A DNA stretch of 64,000 nucleotides from Sabellastarte sp. h YS-2021 (GCA_964017235.1 OZ024938.1:45730332-45794331); one strand, 5' to 3'; counted from the stretch's first letter, positions 1 to 11,368 are shown. Translations and numbers: made by a program. Notes: generated by a model from the letters alone, not told the origin.

Positions 1-830
1 ATTATATAAAACCTACAGAAAGGATTCAAGAATCTTGAACCAAGATGTTAAGATTTTTTACTAATTATTCTCTATATGGACACAATACTTGCTTTTTTAC
101 ATACATAAATTTTACAATCTTCAGAGACTCACTAGAACTGTTAATAAAACGGTATGTCTTACCTTTAAGTGTGTAAAAAAGTTTGAATTTAATTTCTTTG
201 AACCAGAAAGAAAATGAACAGCAGCGCTTGCACTGAGCCTTATATTTACCATCAGTTTCTGCTTGTAAGTGAAAATGATCAAATACACTTAAATTTGTTT
301 TGTTTTTACATTTGCCATTTCAAAAGACTGACAAGTGATACTTATTACTCAGAACTGAGAATATTAGAATGACAGTGACATCTGAATGCAGCCTTTATAC
401 CAGATTGATGGCATTTCATTTGTACTCACAATTCCATAGTAGTATTAATATGAAAGGGCGGGCTGAGTAGGTATGTCTACTCTGGGAGATTGTTAACTTA
501 TTAGTACTTTGCATCAAAAGGGTTAACTGTATTGTTCTTTTATTCTATTGATCATAGTTTCGTGAACATTAACCAAAATCCTAAGTACAATTGACTCCTA
601 CAACCCAATGGCCCACCAATACAGATTGCGTACCATTAGAATGATTTAGTATTAGTAGAATTGATTAATTATGCACTAATGATAACAAATGGTAATATTT
701 GAATACTACTGAATAATCTAAAAGTATTTTCTTTTAAGTTTTTTTCCCATGTAGTAGAACAAATAGAAACTGTGAGTGACAGTAAATGACAACTCTGGCT
801 TCATACAAAATAATTAACTTCAAACAAGTT
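1..830. other. AT-rich non-coding stretch
   Basis: No supported gene, RNA or clear repeat. The longest open frames are short, start at arbitrary ATGs and resemble no family. The base composition is strongly AT-rich, typical of the spacer in the rest of the window. Confidence 0.5.
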
Positions 831-1000
831 CAAATATTCATGAAAGAAGTAATGACAATGTAATATAAAAGTAATGTGAATTCATATTACTTTTCAAAAG
901 TAATGCATTACATTACACATTACTTTGCCCTTTTTAATGTGCATTACACATTACATTACTTTGGAAAATGTAATACATTACCATTACCACAGGCCTGCAT
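831..1000. repeat. TAATG/CATTA palindromic repeat
   Basis: The segment is built from repeats of AGTAATG, CATTACATTACACATTAC and their inverse complements, so it can fold back on itself. It reads as a small internally repetitive inverted element or simple-sequence expansion. No coding capacity is visible, and its ends are not sharply defined. Confidence 0.5.
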
Positions 1001-1148
1001 GGCACGATTGAAATACACGAATCAAAAGATTTGTTAGAAGCAAATACTGCTCAGCCAGTGAAGTTTGTCACCCAGTGAAGTTTGTCACCAGCATGTACTT
1101 GGTGACAAAATTAAAGAGTTTTAACCGTGACCTTTTGGCATACATGTA

Positions 1149-1211
1149 TACCTTGCTGCTGAAAGCTGCTATTCTATTTATTTAAATAAGAATATTGCCT
1201 GTCCTTGAGCA
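1149..1211 (+). repeat. Direct repeat, copy 1
   Basis: About 62 bp beginning ACCTTGCTGCTG and ending GCCTGTCCTTGAG recurs with few differences at 3321-3382. The two copies bracket the first LINE and the 130-bp tandem repeat. Related short blocks (CATACATGTATRCCTTGC; CAGTGAAGTTTGTCACC) recur nearby at 1060-1280, so the LINE landed in locally duplicated DNA. Confidence 0.6.
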
Positions 1212-1384
1212 ACTTTAATTGTGACAAAATTATAGAAGTTTTACTGTGAACTTTCGGCATACATGTATGCCTTGCGATTTACATGCAACTTGTGACAATG
1301 GCATCTCATGACCAACAACTCGTACCCACAACTCATATACAAACATTTTATAAGAATAAACATTTTTCTGCTTGAATATCAAAT

Positions 1385-1765
1385 ACGTAGCTCATAATAA
1401 TATTATAATATTGGGGTTTCCTAGCAATGTTTTAAAATAAGAATATGGAAATTACAAAATGTGTGGTCATGGAATTCCGTGGGGGTTTACTAGAACTATT
1501 ACAAATAAAATATGCAAATTAGAAAATGTGAGAAAACAGAACTCCGTGGGGTTTCCTAGAAATATTTTAAAATAAAAATATGCAAATTACAAAATGTGTG
1601 GTCATGGAATTCCGTGAGGGTTTACTAGAACTATTATAAAATAAATTATGCAAATTAGAAAACGAGAGAAGACAGAAGTCAGTGGTGTTTCCTAGCAATA
1701 TTTTAAAATAAGAATATGCAAAATTAGAAAACCTGAGAAGACAAAACTCCGAGGGGGCCGAACCG
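1385..1765 (+). repeat. Tandem repeat, about 130-bp unit, 3 copies
   Basis: Three units each begin near AATRTTTTAAAATAA (about 1430, 1560 and 1690). Each contains two half-units with ATGCAAATTA, GAGAA/GTGTGGTC and CTCCGTGGGG/ATTCCGTGGG blocks, so the array is dimeric at about 65 bp. The last copy runs into the 5' break of the LINE. Short frames here are by-products of the repeat. Confidence 0.7.
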
Positions 1766-1824
1766 TCTTTGAAAAATATTATCTTGGGTATAAGTTGTTG
1801 GTCACATGCTGCCATGGTCACGAG

Positions 1825-3320
1825 ATGCTCATATCCCAACCTGTCTCCGGCCTCAACTTCATCTCCAAACTTGTTGAACGTGTAGTGGTTTCCCAGTTAA
1901 ATGACCATGTCACCTCCAATGGTCTTCAAAATGTTAGTCAGTCTGCCTATAAGCAAGGTCATTCGACTGAAACTGCACTACTGTCTATTAAAAACGAAGA
2001 GAGGTGAAGCTACTGCTGTTGTTCTCTTGGACCAATCAGCAGCATTCGACACCATTGATCATAGTACGCTCATGGAATGTTTGAGTTCCTGGTTTGGTGT
2101 TGGTGGTGTGGTTCTGGACTGGTTCAGGTCGTACCTTTCTGACCGCTATCAGTGCGTCAAGATCGGCTCTGTTTTGTCTGATGCTAAAAGGCTAATGTAT
2201 GGTGTGCCCCAGGGCTCTGTCTTGGGTCCGATCCTTTTCTCATTATACACTACACCCCTAAGCAAGGTTATTCAGAATCACCCTGGCATACATTTCCACT
2301 TTTATGCGGATGACACGCAGTTATACATTCATCTCACACACAAGCATGCCACTCTGGCCTTTGAAAGGCTGAAAAACTGCTTGGATGATGTTAGAAAGTG
2401 TCTCTCAGTAAACAAGCTCAAACTCAATCCTGATAAGACAGAGTTTATTCTGTTCGGTTCAAAAAATGTCCGTACAAAACTTGGCAAATTTTTCACAGTC
2501 AATATACTTGGTACCCTCCTGTCACCTGCTGAGGCAATTAGGAACCTTGGTGTCTGGTTTGATTCAGATTTTTCCTTTTCTTGCCATATCAGGAATATCT
2601 GCAAGGCTTGTTTTGTTCATATCAGGGATTTAAGGCGACTCAGAGGGTATCTTACATGTGAAGATACATTGGTTGGAAGTCGGCTTGACTACTGTAATTC
2701 TGTTTTCAGAAGTCTCTCTGCTCTTGACTTTCGTAGGCTCCAATGTGTTCAGAACAGTCTAGCTAGAATTGTGGCGAATACCACCAAGTACTCACATATC
2801 ACTCCAGACCTGTAAGAAAGAGTCTTCATTAGTTGCCTATCATGCATCGCTCTATTTTCAAGTTCGCTCTTCTGGTGTACAAGTTTCTACATAGTGGCCA
2901 TCCAAAATACTTCGAACCTTTCCTTAAACCTAGACACAGTATGTACAGAACGCGTAGAAGTCAATCTCAGGGTGTTTTGCTTGAGGTCCCACATTTTGCA
3001 TCAATATACGAGTCAAAAAAGCAATTTGGCCTTAGCCTTGCATACGATGTTCCGATGATTTGGAATGATCTCCCTGATGATGAACGCTCAGCTAAATCTC
3101 TCTCCTCATTCAGGAAGAGTTTGAAAACTTACCTTTTTGAAAAAGCCTACCCACCCTAGTCTTTTTCCTCTGTTTTCATTTCGTCTTTCTCCGTGGTGCC
3201 GACCCCTGCAATGTCTCTGATTTAACGATTACGATCTCTGATTTTTGGTTTTATGCGTCTTAGAGTCTGTCAATAGATAGAGATTGAGCGCTATAAAAGT
3301 ACTATTAGAATTAGAATCCC
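1825..3320 (+). mobile_element. CR1/L2-type LINE copy 1, 5'-truncated
   Basis: This non-LTR retrotransposon lacks its 5' half: no ORF1 and no endonuclease domain are present, and it begins inside the reverse transcriptase. It ends with a 3' UTR whose last segment (TTAGAGTCTG then GAGCGCTATAAAAGTA) and short AATTAGAAT tail match the second LINE at 7400 and an inverted tail at 32600. A shared 3' end followed by a short A-rich repeat is the usual mark of target-primed insertion with 5' truncation. The flanking 62-bp direct repeat is too distant to be its target-site duplication. Confidence 0.85.
1840..3159 (+). pseudogene. LINE reverse transcriptase, frameshifted fragment
   Basis: This is the reverse transcriptase and C-terminal region of a CR1/L2-type LINE. 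In order it shows the SAYKQGHSTETALL helix (about 1944), AAFDTIDH with the first catalytic Asp (about 2040), GVPQGSVLGP (about 2200), the catalytic FYADDTQLY (about 2300), a thumb region (RLDYCNSV, about 2680), and a C-terminal block ending SLKTYLFEKAYPP. The frame changes near 2003, and a stop near 2815 separates the last block, so the copy is inactive. The palm motifs themselves are intact, which suggests moderate rather than great age. Confidence 0.88.
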
Positions 3321-3382
3321 TACCTTGCTGCTGGAAGCAGCTATTCCATTTACTTAAATATGAATATTGCCTGTCCTTGAGT
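3321..3382 (+). repeat. Direct repeat, copy 2
   Basis: Second copy of the 62-bp block at 1149-1211, immediately after the LINE 3' tail. The following CAGATGACATACTTTACTGG / GTGACAAAATTCACTGGC text resembles the CAGTGAAGTTTGTCACC blocks near 1060-1100, so the similarity continues in part. Confidence 0.6.
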
Positions 3383-5368
3383 GATTTATGGCAGATGACA
3401 TACTTTACTGGGGTGACAAAATTCACTGGCTGACCAGGACCATACGAATATGTACATCCATTTTTTCTATGTCTGTTTTGTTACTACTTTACTACCAGTT
3501 ATTTTATTACACTATTAAACTGCAATACACTAGTTTGTAGTTTTGATCTGTGATGTGCAGTGGTATCAGTTTTCTTCTACTTTCATTTCCTAGTAGAGTA
3601 AACAAATGTTTCATGAATTCAGACATTCATGTGATAGAATTTTATGATAAAATGTCCCCCCCCCATATTTATTTTTTGAGTTATCATCAAAAGTTTGTTC
3701 TGCATATATCCATGGTAACTTTAGCATTTTTTCCCTGTTTCAATTTTTTGATTAGTCAACACTTGATCCCTCTTTTTCCCACAAATTACTAGTGGGAAAA
3801 GGGTGAGAATTTAAATATTATTCAACAAAAAGCACTATTTTCAGGTTTCTTGATATTTATAGCATACCAGTCGACCTTGTGTACCTTGTGTTAATTTCAG
3901 TATTCTGATTACTGACAATTTGTTTTCTCTTCATTAACACAACTTCATTTCTTTTTTCTTAATCACCATAATTTTACTTCACACCACACTGGAACTGGAC
4001 TGTAAGCAGGATAAGATGTTAAGTGACAAGGACAAGCTGGTTTCATTGCAGATAAGATGTAAAAGGACAATGACAAGACATAAACTGACTAGGAAAGTGA
4101 TTAAGACATGTCAGTTTTGTTGTTGATGAAGCCATGGTCAGGATGAAGTGTCCAATATTGGCCCAGCAGTGGTCAAATCTAGAGATATGCAGCCAGAAAA
4201 GTGGTTTGAAAACCAAAGTTGGCCCAATATTTTTGCCCAAGGGTAGAAAAAACTGCTGACCATATGTGACCAATTGCCAATGTTGGCACAGTGGTGTAAT
4301 ATGCTATCTGGGTAAATAAGAGTTCTCAGAGTTTACATACATCTACCAAGGTCCAACACCTCAAACACGTCCAATAGTGCTTGTGAATGTAATGACATAA
4401 AATCCTTCAAATAATTAGAATAGTTTTATGGCACCATTGCAATTAATGAAAGAGCACAGTTGAAACCATAAACAAAAACTTTGCCCTGGGAATAGAACCC
4501 AGTTTTATTTTACCCTTTCAAAAAGTCAAAATATATTAAAAAGTAAATAAATATCCAGAATTTATTGTTATGAAATCATATAAAGTATTAAATATCATAT
4601 GTCAAACATAATGCGAGTCAAATATAAACCATATGTTATTACATGTCAGGTGAGGGTTATCCCAAGATTCCTAAAATTATAAGGGATAGAAAAATAATGT
4701 TACTGTATAATATTATTCATCGTTTGAATGTAGATTAAGTGCCATAAGAATTTATTAAAAGATAAAGTATGAAATATGATATCTCAAATATATGGTGATT
4801 CAAATGGCAACTATTTACAATTTTCTAATATCCAGATTATTATTTGTTATTTTGCGTATATTACTTGCACAGATGGGTGATATCTTCAGAGTGAAAAAAA
4901 AGGAGCCAAAGCTCTCTTAAAATACCGGTCTAATGATGTATATAAGATATACGTATCCAACACATTTACAGAAATATTAACATTAATGCTAATTTTTGAG
5001 AGCAGGTAGATTTTACAAAGTAGCAATGGGTAAAAAATAAGAGATACTATATCAAAACTGCTGCAAATAACTTACATATATTATATCTTGTATACAGAAC
5101 TAATCTATAGAATTTATTACATTATATCCACTTCTGATTCTTGCCTTAATATAGATACTCATGTAAGTTATTTTTTGCAACTTCCTGGTTCTTCTGTCAA
5201 AGACATTTTTTTTTTCTTTGGTTTACTCTACCAAATTAAATATTCAAAATGTCGGAAGGAACCCTTCTCTTTTAACAATGGTAACTGGATTATTCGCACA
5301 AAAGCGTGTTTGCACAATTATTCTTCAGTTGGTTCAAACAGCATGTGTATTAAAATATTGTTAGGGAA
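3383..5368. other. Non-coding spacer
   Basis: No gene is supported. A segment near 4130-4320 has repeated GGCCCA/CAATATTGG motifs and may be an old MITE remnant (its reverse complement starts near CCCAGATAGCATATTAC), but no terminal pair could be confirmed. The rest is AT-rich unique sequence. Confidence 0.4.
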
Positions 5369-6007
5369 CCCAGTAAGCATTTTTGGGTTTTGCAAATGTT
5401 TTGCAAGGGTTATAAAATAATGGGTACGAAAACCATTTATAATTAAAATGTTTTAAAACGTTTTATGTATACCGTTTATTAAATGTCTGAATAATAATGG
5501 GGTCAGAGGTCAAATTAAATATCTTTTTAAGGTTGCTCACTAATGAGAATATTGTTTTTATGTCTAAAATTGTAAGATAGAAATTGTGCCCCCATTCAAT
5601 TCTTACGTTTAGGGATTGCATATGGGGCAATTTTTGACAAAGTCCTCGAAATTCCCCTTTTATTGCTCACCGCCATCTTTGTTTGGAAATGTTTGAAGGT
5701 GAAGGTTTAATAAGCATTCTGGTGATATAGCTTTAAAAAAGTTTTGAAAGAATGTTTGGTATGAAGACCAGTTGCTATTAAATGATTGTAAAACATTTTC
5801 AGAGAAACATTTACAAAACTTTGTCAGTAAATGTTGTTTAAACTTTTTATATGTACTGTTTATCAAACATTTCATGATGAATATTTAAAAAACATTTCCA
5901 GTATAACCTTCATTTCTTCAGCTATTTTACAAATGTTTAAAACATTTTCAGTCAAATCTATTCTTGAGTTAATTTATAAAATTTTTCATAATTGTTTTCA
6001 GTGAACA

Positions 6008-7424
6008 CGTTTGTATAGATCCTAGACAATCTGCATACAAAAGTGGTCACTCCACGGAAACCGCCCTGCTGCATATCAAAAACGAGATCCATCTCTCACT
6101 ATCATGGGGTGAGCCTACTGCATTGGTCTTACTGGATCTGTCGGCTTCGTTCGACACAATTGACCACACTACTCTTCTTAATTGTCTTAAGTCATGGTTT
6201 GGTGTGTGTGGCACAGCCTTGAAGTGGTTCACGTCCTATCTTAGCCACCGTTTGCCAGCAATTAAAATTGGGTCAACCCTCTCTGAATTGCATGAGCTGC
6301 TGTTTGGAGTGCCACTAGGCTCAATTTTTGGTCCTCTGCTGTTCTCCTTATATACCACTCCTTTGAGTAAGGTTATTGGAATGCATCCCGACATCAAATT
6401 CCACTTTTATGCAGACGACATGCAGTTGTTTATTCATATGTCTCACAAAAATGCAGCCCTGGCTTTTGACAAACTGAATTCATGTCTTCTGGATGTTCAG
6501 AAATGGATGTTGTCAAGTATGCTCAAATTAAAGCCTGACAAAACAGAGTTTATCATCTTTGGATCCCATGCTCAACTCAAGAAATTAGATCCCTCTCTCC
6601 CAGTTAGGATATTTGGTAATTTCATGCATCCAGCAGTTGTTGTAAAGAAGCTTGGTGTCTGGTTTGATGCTAATTTCTCCTTTGCTGATCATGTCCGCAA
6701 TATTTGTAAGATATGTTTCATTCATATTCGTGATCTCAGGCGGGTTAGAAAGCACTTGACTGATGAGGCTGCTATCCTGGCAGCCAATGCCTTGGTGACC
6801 AGTCGCCTTGATTACTGCAACTCTCTCGTTAGGAGTTTGTCCTGTTTCAACATGTGCAAACTACCGTGTATTCAAAACACACTTGCTAGGATTGTCACAA
6901 ACTGTAACAAATACACACGGGCATCTCCTGTTCTTAAACGACTCCATTGGCTCCCAGTTGAATTTTGCTGTATCTTCAAAACTGCCACTCTCGTTTACAA
7001 GTTTCTTCACAATGGTCATCCCAGTTACTTTGGTCCTCTTTTATCTACTCGTTGTGGAAGATGTAGTACAAGATATAACCGTCCAGATGAAAGGTTCTTG
7101 GAGGTTCCTCAGTTCTGTCCATCTGTACATAAATCAAAAATCACTTTGGCTCCAGCTTTGCTTTTGATGCTCCCACACTTTAGAATCATTTGCCTGATGA
7201 GGTTCATTCTGCCCCAACTCTCGCCTGTTTCAGGAAAAGGTTAAAATCGTATCTCTTCAAAAAGGCATTTCCAACTAAGCATACACTCTTTCCGGCATCT
7301 CCGTAGTACTGGACCTGGCAGCGGGTATCGACAGATGATTTTTTGAATTTGATTTTGGTGTTGTGCCTTAGAGTCTGCCTAGCAGAGATTAAGCGCTATA
7401 AAAGTATAGAATAGAATAGAGAAT
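6008..7424 (+). mobile_element. CR1/L2-type LINE copy 2, 5'-truncated
   Basis: This is a second LINE of the same clade as 1825-3320. It begins inside the reverse transcriptase, has no endonuclease, and ends GAGATTAAGCGCTATAAAAG followed by a TAGAATAGAATAGAG tail. It inserted into repeat F1. The second F copy at about 34640-34670 supplies the empty-site order and suggests that around a dozen target bases were lost or replaced. It is about as diverged from LINE copy 1 as two old members of one family. Confidence 0.88.
6016..7304 (+). pseudogene. LINE reverse transcriptase, nearly open fragment
   Basis: The frame is open from about 6016 (DPRQSAYKSGHSTETALL) to 7244. It shows SASFDTIDH (about 6145), GVPLGSIFGP in place of the usual GVPQGS (about 6310), FYADDMQLF (about 6408), a thumb domain, TSRLDYCNSLV (about 6800) and the LKRLHWLPV block (about 6935) shared by CR1/L2 elements. 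The frame is lost shortly before 7200, because the conserved tail FRKRLKSYLFKKAFP lies in another frame and ends near 7304. The Gln-to-Leu change in the GVPQGS motif would be expected to impair activity. There is no start codon of its own. Confidence 0.87.
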
Positions 7425-7441
7425 GTTTATAAAACGGTTTT

Positions 7442-8110
7442 AACCCCAGCCCATAAAGACTGGGGTAATAGTTGTCACCTGCGCAGTCCAGGCAGTGGCA
7501 GCTGGCATAAAGCTTGTGGGTGTTCCACAGCCTAAACCCATGCAAGGATTTTCACCAAATTTTCAGGATATGTTTACCCCAAGAGGATCTAGAGCTGATT
7601 AGGTCTTGGGGTAACAAGTGTTGCCATGGCAACACCTTCAAATTTTTTGGTTTTAATGCTTGTGGCTGTTCCATGGCCTAAAGCAATGCAAAGATTATCA
7701 CCAAATTTTCAGGGTATGTCTACCCCAAGAGGATCTAGAGCTGGTTAGTTTTTCGGAGGAATCTGGTATTAACTGTTGCAATGGCAACACTTTTAAGAAA
7801 ACCCAACCTTGCCTGGTAGACAGTATTTTAATAACTGTAAGTGATCCGTTTACTTTGGTGCTTCAAAGTGACACATAGGATAAAGTTCTTGTATCTCCTT
7901 TATTATTGATCACAGGGTTTGAAATATGACATCAACATCACGGAAATCATGGGCTGACATCAGTGTTATGTCTAGGTCAATGGTAGGTGGTCTTTCCAAG
8001 AATGTCTCATATCCCAGAGATGTTGGATCTGAAAACCATTTATAGGAAATCATGTAAATCATGTGACCTTCTTTGTGGGGGTGAAGCTAATATCTGACCC
8101 CATTTTCAAG
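7442..8110 (+). mobile_element. Tandem-repeat element G, 5' part (Helitron-like?)
   Basis: It starts with a hairpin CCCCAG...CTGGGG (7444-7465) and then GGTAATAGTTGTCACC. This aligns well with the 5' end of element D (TTTTTACCCCACAG, hairpin, GGGGTATTGTTTTCACC). Two 148-bp units follow (about 7511 and 7659; shared AAATTTTCAGG, TACCCCAAGAGGATCTAGAG), then a degenerate unit at 7899-7970 related to the 147-bp monomer of element A (GAAATCATGGGCTGACATC). No 3' terminus was found. Frames here are by-products of the repeat. Confidence 0.5.
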
Positions 8111-9165
8111 TTCTAATGGAGTGGACTTTCTGTAATGGCCTCACAGTGACAATGTGTACGTCATTGTTATATTTATCTTTTTGTTGATGATTTTGTGCTT
8201 TTTGTAGAATTGATAATCATATTGAGAGGGTTTCTGGCCTTTTGTCCTTAACCTTCCTGTGTCCCATTTTCTCTATGAAGTGTGAAGTTATTTTTGTTTT
8301 TGTTGTATGATATTGGAAAAGATTATGCCAACTTTTGTGTAATGCGTTTGAATATGTGTTTTGGAAATCTGATTGAGAGATGTAATATTAGCAAAATATG
8401 TTGTCCATTTTTATTACATTTCTTGTGTTGTTTACTTTTAACATTTTAGCAATCAGATGGAATCACATTATAAATTTTACACCAGTTTTTTATACATTTG
8501 AACTGAACCTATCCAAATTAAGAAAGAATTGTAGATGAATGTGATAACCTTGGTTGTTTATTACTCTTGCATTATATGTGAAGCTGATCCTGTAAAGCTC
8601 ACTTAGAAAATGTATCATTAAGAGTTAAATGAAGTTGTAATTAATAATAGTAACAGTTAATTTCAACATTTTTTTCAAATTAATATAGATAAATAAAACA
8701 GTATAAATTAAAACAAATATTTCGTGTACAGATATTATTATTATTTGACTGACTTTCATCATCAAGTTAGCCTAATAAAGCATTCTGAATTTCAGATAAT
8801 CAATTGTATTTTGATGTTATTCAGTATTTATATATGACTGTTAATCTGTTGTATCAGTGTGAAGAGCATGTCAAGTGCATACAGTCATAGACTTTCTAGA
8901 TCAATGGTCTCTTTCAGCACTGACCTTGAAAATATTGACAATATCTTACACAGATAAACAAGTACAGATAAATCTGTCATTCTTATTAGAGCGGATAAAC
9001 AAACAATTCTTGTATAAATAACAAATAACTGAAAAGTGCCTTCTGTCTTGTGATTGTTATGATACAGTTACTTTAAATGCAATAAAAACAACTAATTTAT
9101 AAGTTAATGAAATTAAAATCCATCACTTAAATACCCAATCACACATTTGCAATATTGTCTCACAG
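8111..9165. other. Non-coding spacer upstream of the TKS-like gene
   Basis: AT-rich with no supported gene. It lies upstream of the first exon that can be suggested for the PX-SH3 gene, so a promoter or intron may be here. No TATA or initiator arrangement stands out. Confidence 0.4.
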
Positions 9166-9244
9166 GAATGTGTGTGAACATAAGGATGGTACATGGCAGT
9201 GAGGGAGGAGACATGGATTCATAAGACTAAGACTAATTCATTAG
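9166..9244 (+). other. Candidate 5' UTR exon of the TKS-like gene
   Basis: A good acceptor (TATTGTCTCACAG) ends at 9165 and a consensus donor (TTAG followed by GTAAGT) begins at 9245. The next good acceptor (CACTTTGATTTCAG) ends at 9666, giving a 422-bp intron. The exon from 9667 then runs through an in-frame TAA at 9758-9760 to the coding start at 9794. Splice-site reading is by eye, and no transcript evidence is available. Confidence 0.4.
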
Positions 9245-9793
9245 GTAAGTTACAATTTTTGTCAAGATGTATGTACATTTAATATTAAAATGCATTCTAC
9301 AGAACACTAAGTCATTCACCGTGAAATTTTGAATCCTTGCAGATCAGAAGCAATTCAGTAAAATCAAAGATGATATTCTTCAGCACATTAGGTTTTATTG
9401 AATTTATTCAAAGTTAGGCTTTGATATTAAAATACTGAGTTCAACCATTAAAAGTTGATCATTTCAAACAAAAGTAACTGCATTTTATCAGATTTTAAAG
9501 CCCAGTTGATCCACAGGAGCTTGCATATATTTTTCGCAGTGATATCACTCATCCTTTTTGTTATTGGTTTATAATTTTACTCCGCTCAGTATTTGTGGGA
9601 GGGAGGATCATGCTTTGAGAGAGAGTTGGAGTAAGTCATTTTAACAAATTATCACTTTGATTTCAGATAATGATGCTGGAAAAATGCTGTATTTCAAAGA
9701 ACCCTAAACATCACTGGCCAGGAGTGGATATCCTGTTGTACATCTACCTGAACAATATAAAAATCAATAGGAGTTAATGCTTTTTCTAATCGT

Positions 9794-11368
9794 ATGAGTA
9801 TGAAATATATATCGGATGTGAGTGTTTATGACATTGAAAAACGGAGATTTCCTGACAAACACTATGAATATGTGATTCGAGTGAAGTGGTCCAACGATGT
9901 GGTGAATGTGATTTATCGGAGGTATAGTCAGTTCTATGAGCTTCACTCTCAGCTGATTGACTTATTTCCTGTACAAGGAGGAGTATACAGACAGACTGAC
10001 AGAACACTACCGTATTTACCAGGGAAAATCTTATTTGGTAGAAGCCATATCAGAAAGGTTGCTCTAGACCGTCTGCAGCCTATAAGTGATTACTGTGGAG
10101 GACTCATTAAGTTACCGCATAATATATCTAGGTGCAGTTTGGTTATCCAGTTCTTCGAAACCAACAGCATTGATTTACTTCCCAGAGAAAGTGTCAAAAA
10201 GTTCCAAAGAGAATCGAAAAAGTCCATTAAGTCCATTTCACAGCCAATAACCTTAGAACAGTATGAGGTTCTTCAGAACTATGAGAAAGAAGAACAAAGT
10301 GAAATTTCAATTAAAGCTGGATCTGTTGTTGACGTGATTGAAAAGAGGGAAACTGGCTGGTGGTATGTACAAACAGGTGAAGGAGAGGGGTGGGTACCAA
10401 GCTCCTACCTACATAAGGTTGGAAGTGCCTCTGAGCAAGAAAATATCCTAGAACTCTCCGAGTCAGAGAAATTAAAATATATGTGTACCCGAAGTTATGT
10501 CCCACAGGAAGTGGATGAGATACAGCTTGACAAAGGATGTCAAGTGGAGGTTCTTGAGAAAAATCTTGGTGGTTGGTGGCTTGTCAGGTATAAAGGACAA
10601 ACGGGTAGAGCTCCTGCCATTTATCTGACCAGAACAGATACATTAAAAGCTCATCGTGTGCATGACTTTCAGCAGGAAAATGATGATGCCATTTCAGATG
10701 ACTTCAGTGGATCATCCTTTGATGAATTCTCAAGTTCGGATACTTCCACTGAAAATCTCAATCTTAGTTGGGAAGCACTCAATGACAAAGCATCACAAAA
10801 TCACACAAGACATCAAAGAAATCAGGAAAATATATCCAAGAAACCAGCAAGACCTCCCCCACCTGTTCCAGGTTTTAGAAGAGATGCACCTACTGGTGTA
10901 ACATCTGAAGTCCCAAGGCATGCTCAAACTCCATCAGAAGGAGTCTTAGGTAAGATAAGTATGTTTAATAAAAACAATCCATTGGCCCTCAGACGACCAA
11001 TTCAGGAATCCCATACAGTGATGGCAAAAATGAAACCTGCTCAGAACCTTTCCCAACAAAATTGTCTGCCAAGTTCAGCAGTTAAACGACCAGTTTTTAG
11101 GGACACAGAAGCTATAAAACCAAATCATTATCCTGCTATTCAGCCAAGACCTGTTGACCAAGAATACAAACAAGCAGACAGGCCTACTACAAATATAAAA
11201 ACTGGCCAGGTTGGACATCAGGCGTCAACTGGAAGTACACAGTTACCAGAGTTTTATAACATCCGTCTGAAGCCAGTAAAGGATAAAGCAAGTAGTGTTC
11301 AAGCTACTGTTTCAGGTGCAAGTAGCAATGGAAGGCCAGTTCCACCACCCAAACCAAAACTGAGTTGA
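9794..11368 (+). CDS. SH3PXD2-like: PX and tandem-SH3 adaptor (TKS / p47phox-like)
   Basis: A 524-residue cytoplasmic adaptor. Residues about 5-125 form a PX domain with the phosphoinositide-binding RRYSQFY and the LPYLPGKILFGRSHIR segment typical of TKS4/TKS5. SH3-1 spans about 154-209 (ends GWWYV...GWVPSSYL) and SH3-2 about 226-281 (GGWWLVRY...APAIYL). A Ser/Asp-rich patch (297-320), KKPARPPPPVPG (349-360) and a terminal PVPPPKPKLS follow. In this family PX binds membrane phosphoinositides and the paired SH3s bind proline-rich partners such as p22phox or NoxA1, organising NADPH oxidase or invadopodia. The tail lacks the extra SH3s of vertebrate TKS proteins, so the architecture equals p47phox/NOXO1 while the sequence looks TKS-like. 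An in-frame TAA at 9758 fixes the first Met at 9794; the Met two codons later has the better -3 base (A). The whole coding region is uninterrupted by introns, which is odd for this family. No clear polyA signal lies close downstream. Confidence 0.9.
   Translation: MSMKYISDVSVYDIEKRRFPDKHYEYVIRVKWSNDVVNVIYRRYSQFYELHSQLIDLFPVQGGVYRQTDRTLPYLPGKILFGRSHIRKVALDRLQPISDYCGGLIKLPHNISRCSLVIQFFETNSIDLLPRESVKKFQRESKKSIKSISQPITLEQYEVLQNYEKEEQSEISIKAGSVVDVIEKRETGWWYVQTGEGEGWVPSSYLHKVGSASEQENILELSESEKLKYMCTRSYVPQEVDEIQLDKGCQVEVLEKNLGGWWLVRYKGQTGRAPAIYLTRTDTLKAHRVHDFQQENDDAISDDFSGSSFDEFSSSDTSTENLNLSWEALNDKASQNHTRHQRNQENISKKPARPPPPVPGFRRDAPTGVTSEVPRHAQTPSEGVLGKISMFNKNNPLALRRPIQESHTVMAKMKPAQNLSQQNCLPSSAVKRPVFRDTEAIKPNHYPAIQPRPVDQEYKQADRPTTNIKTGQVGHQASTGSTQLPEFYNIRLKPVKDKASSVQATVSGASSNGRPVPPPKPKLS

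Larger units (their letters stand above)
5369..7441 (+). mobile_element. CCCAGCAAACATT-type repeat F1, split by a LINE
   Basis: The left end reads CCCAGTAAGCATTTTTGGG, followed by runs of AAAATGTTTTAAAACG and ACCGTTTATTAAA blocks. The same blocks in the same order occur at 33833-34793, which ends AATGTTTGCTGGG. The body 5369-6005 resumes after the second LINE at about 7422 with GAATGTTTATAAAACGG, matching the other copy at 34667. The right end is lost where the tandem-repeat element at 7442 begins. It is non-autonomous, without coding capacity and of unknown superfamily. Confidence 0.6.
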
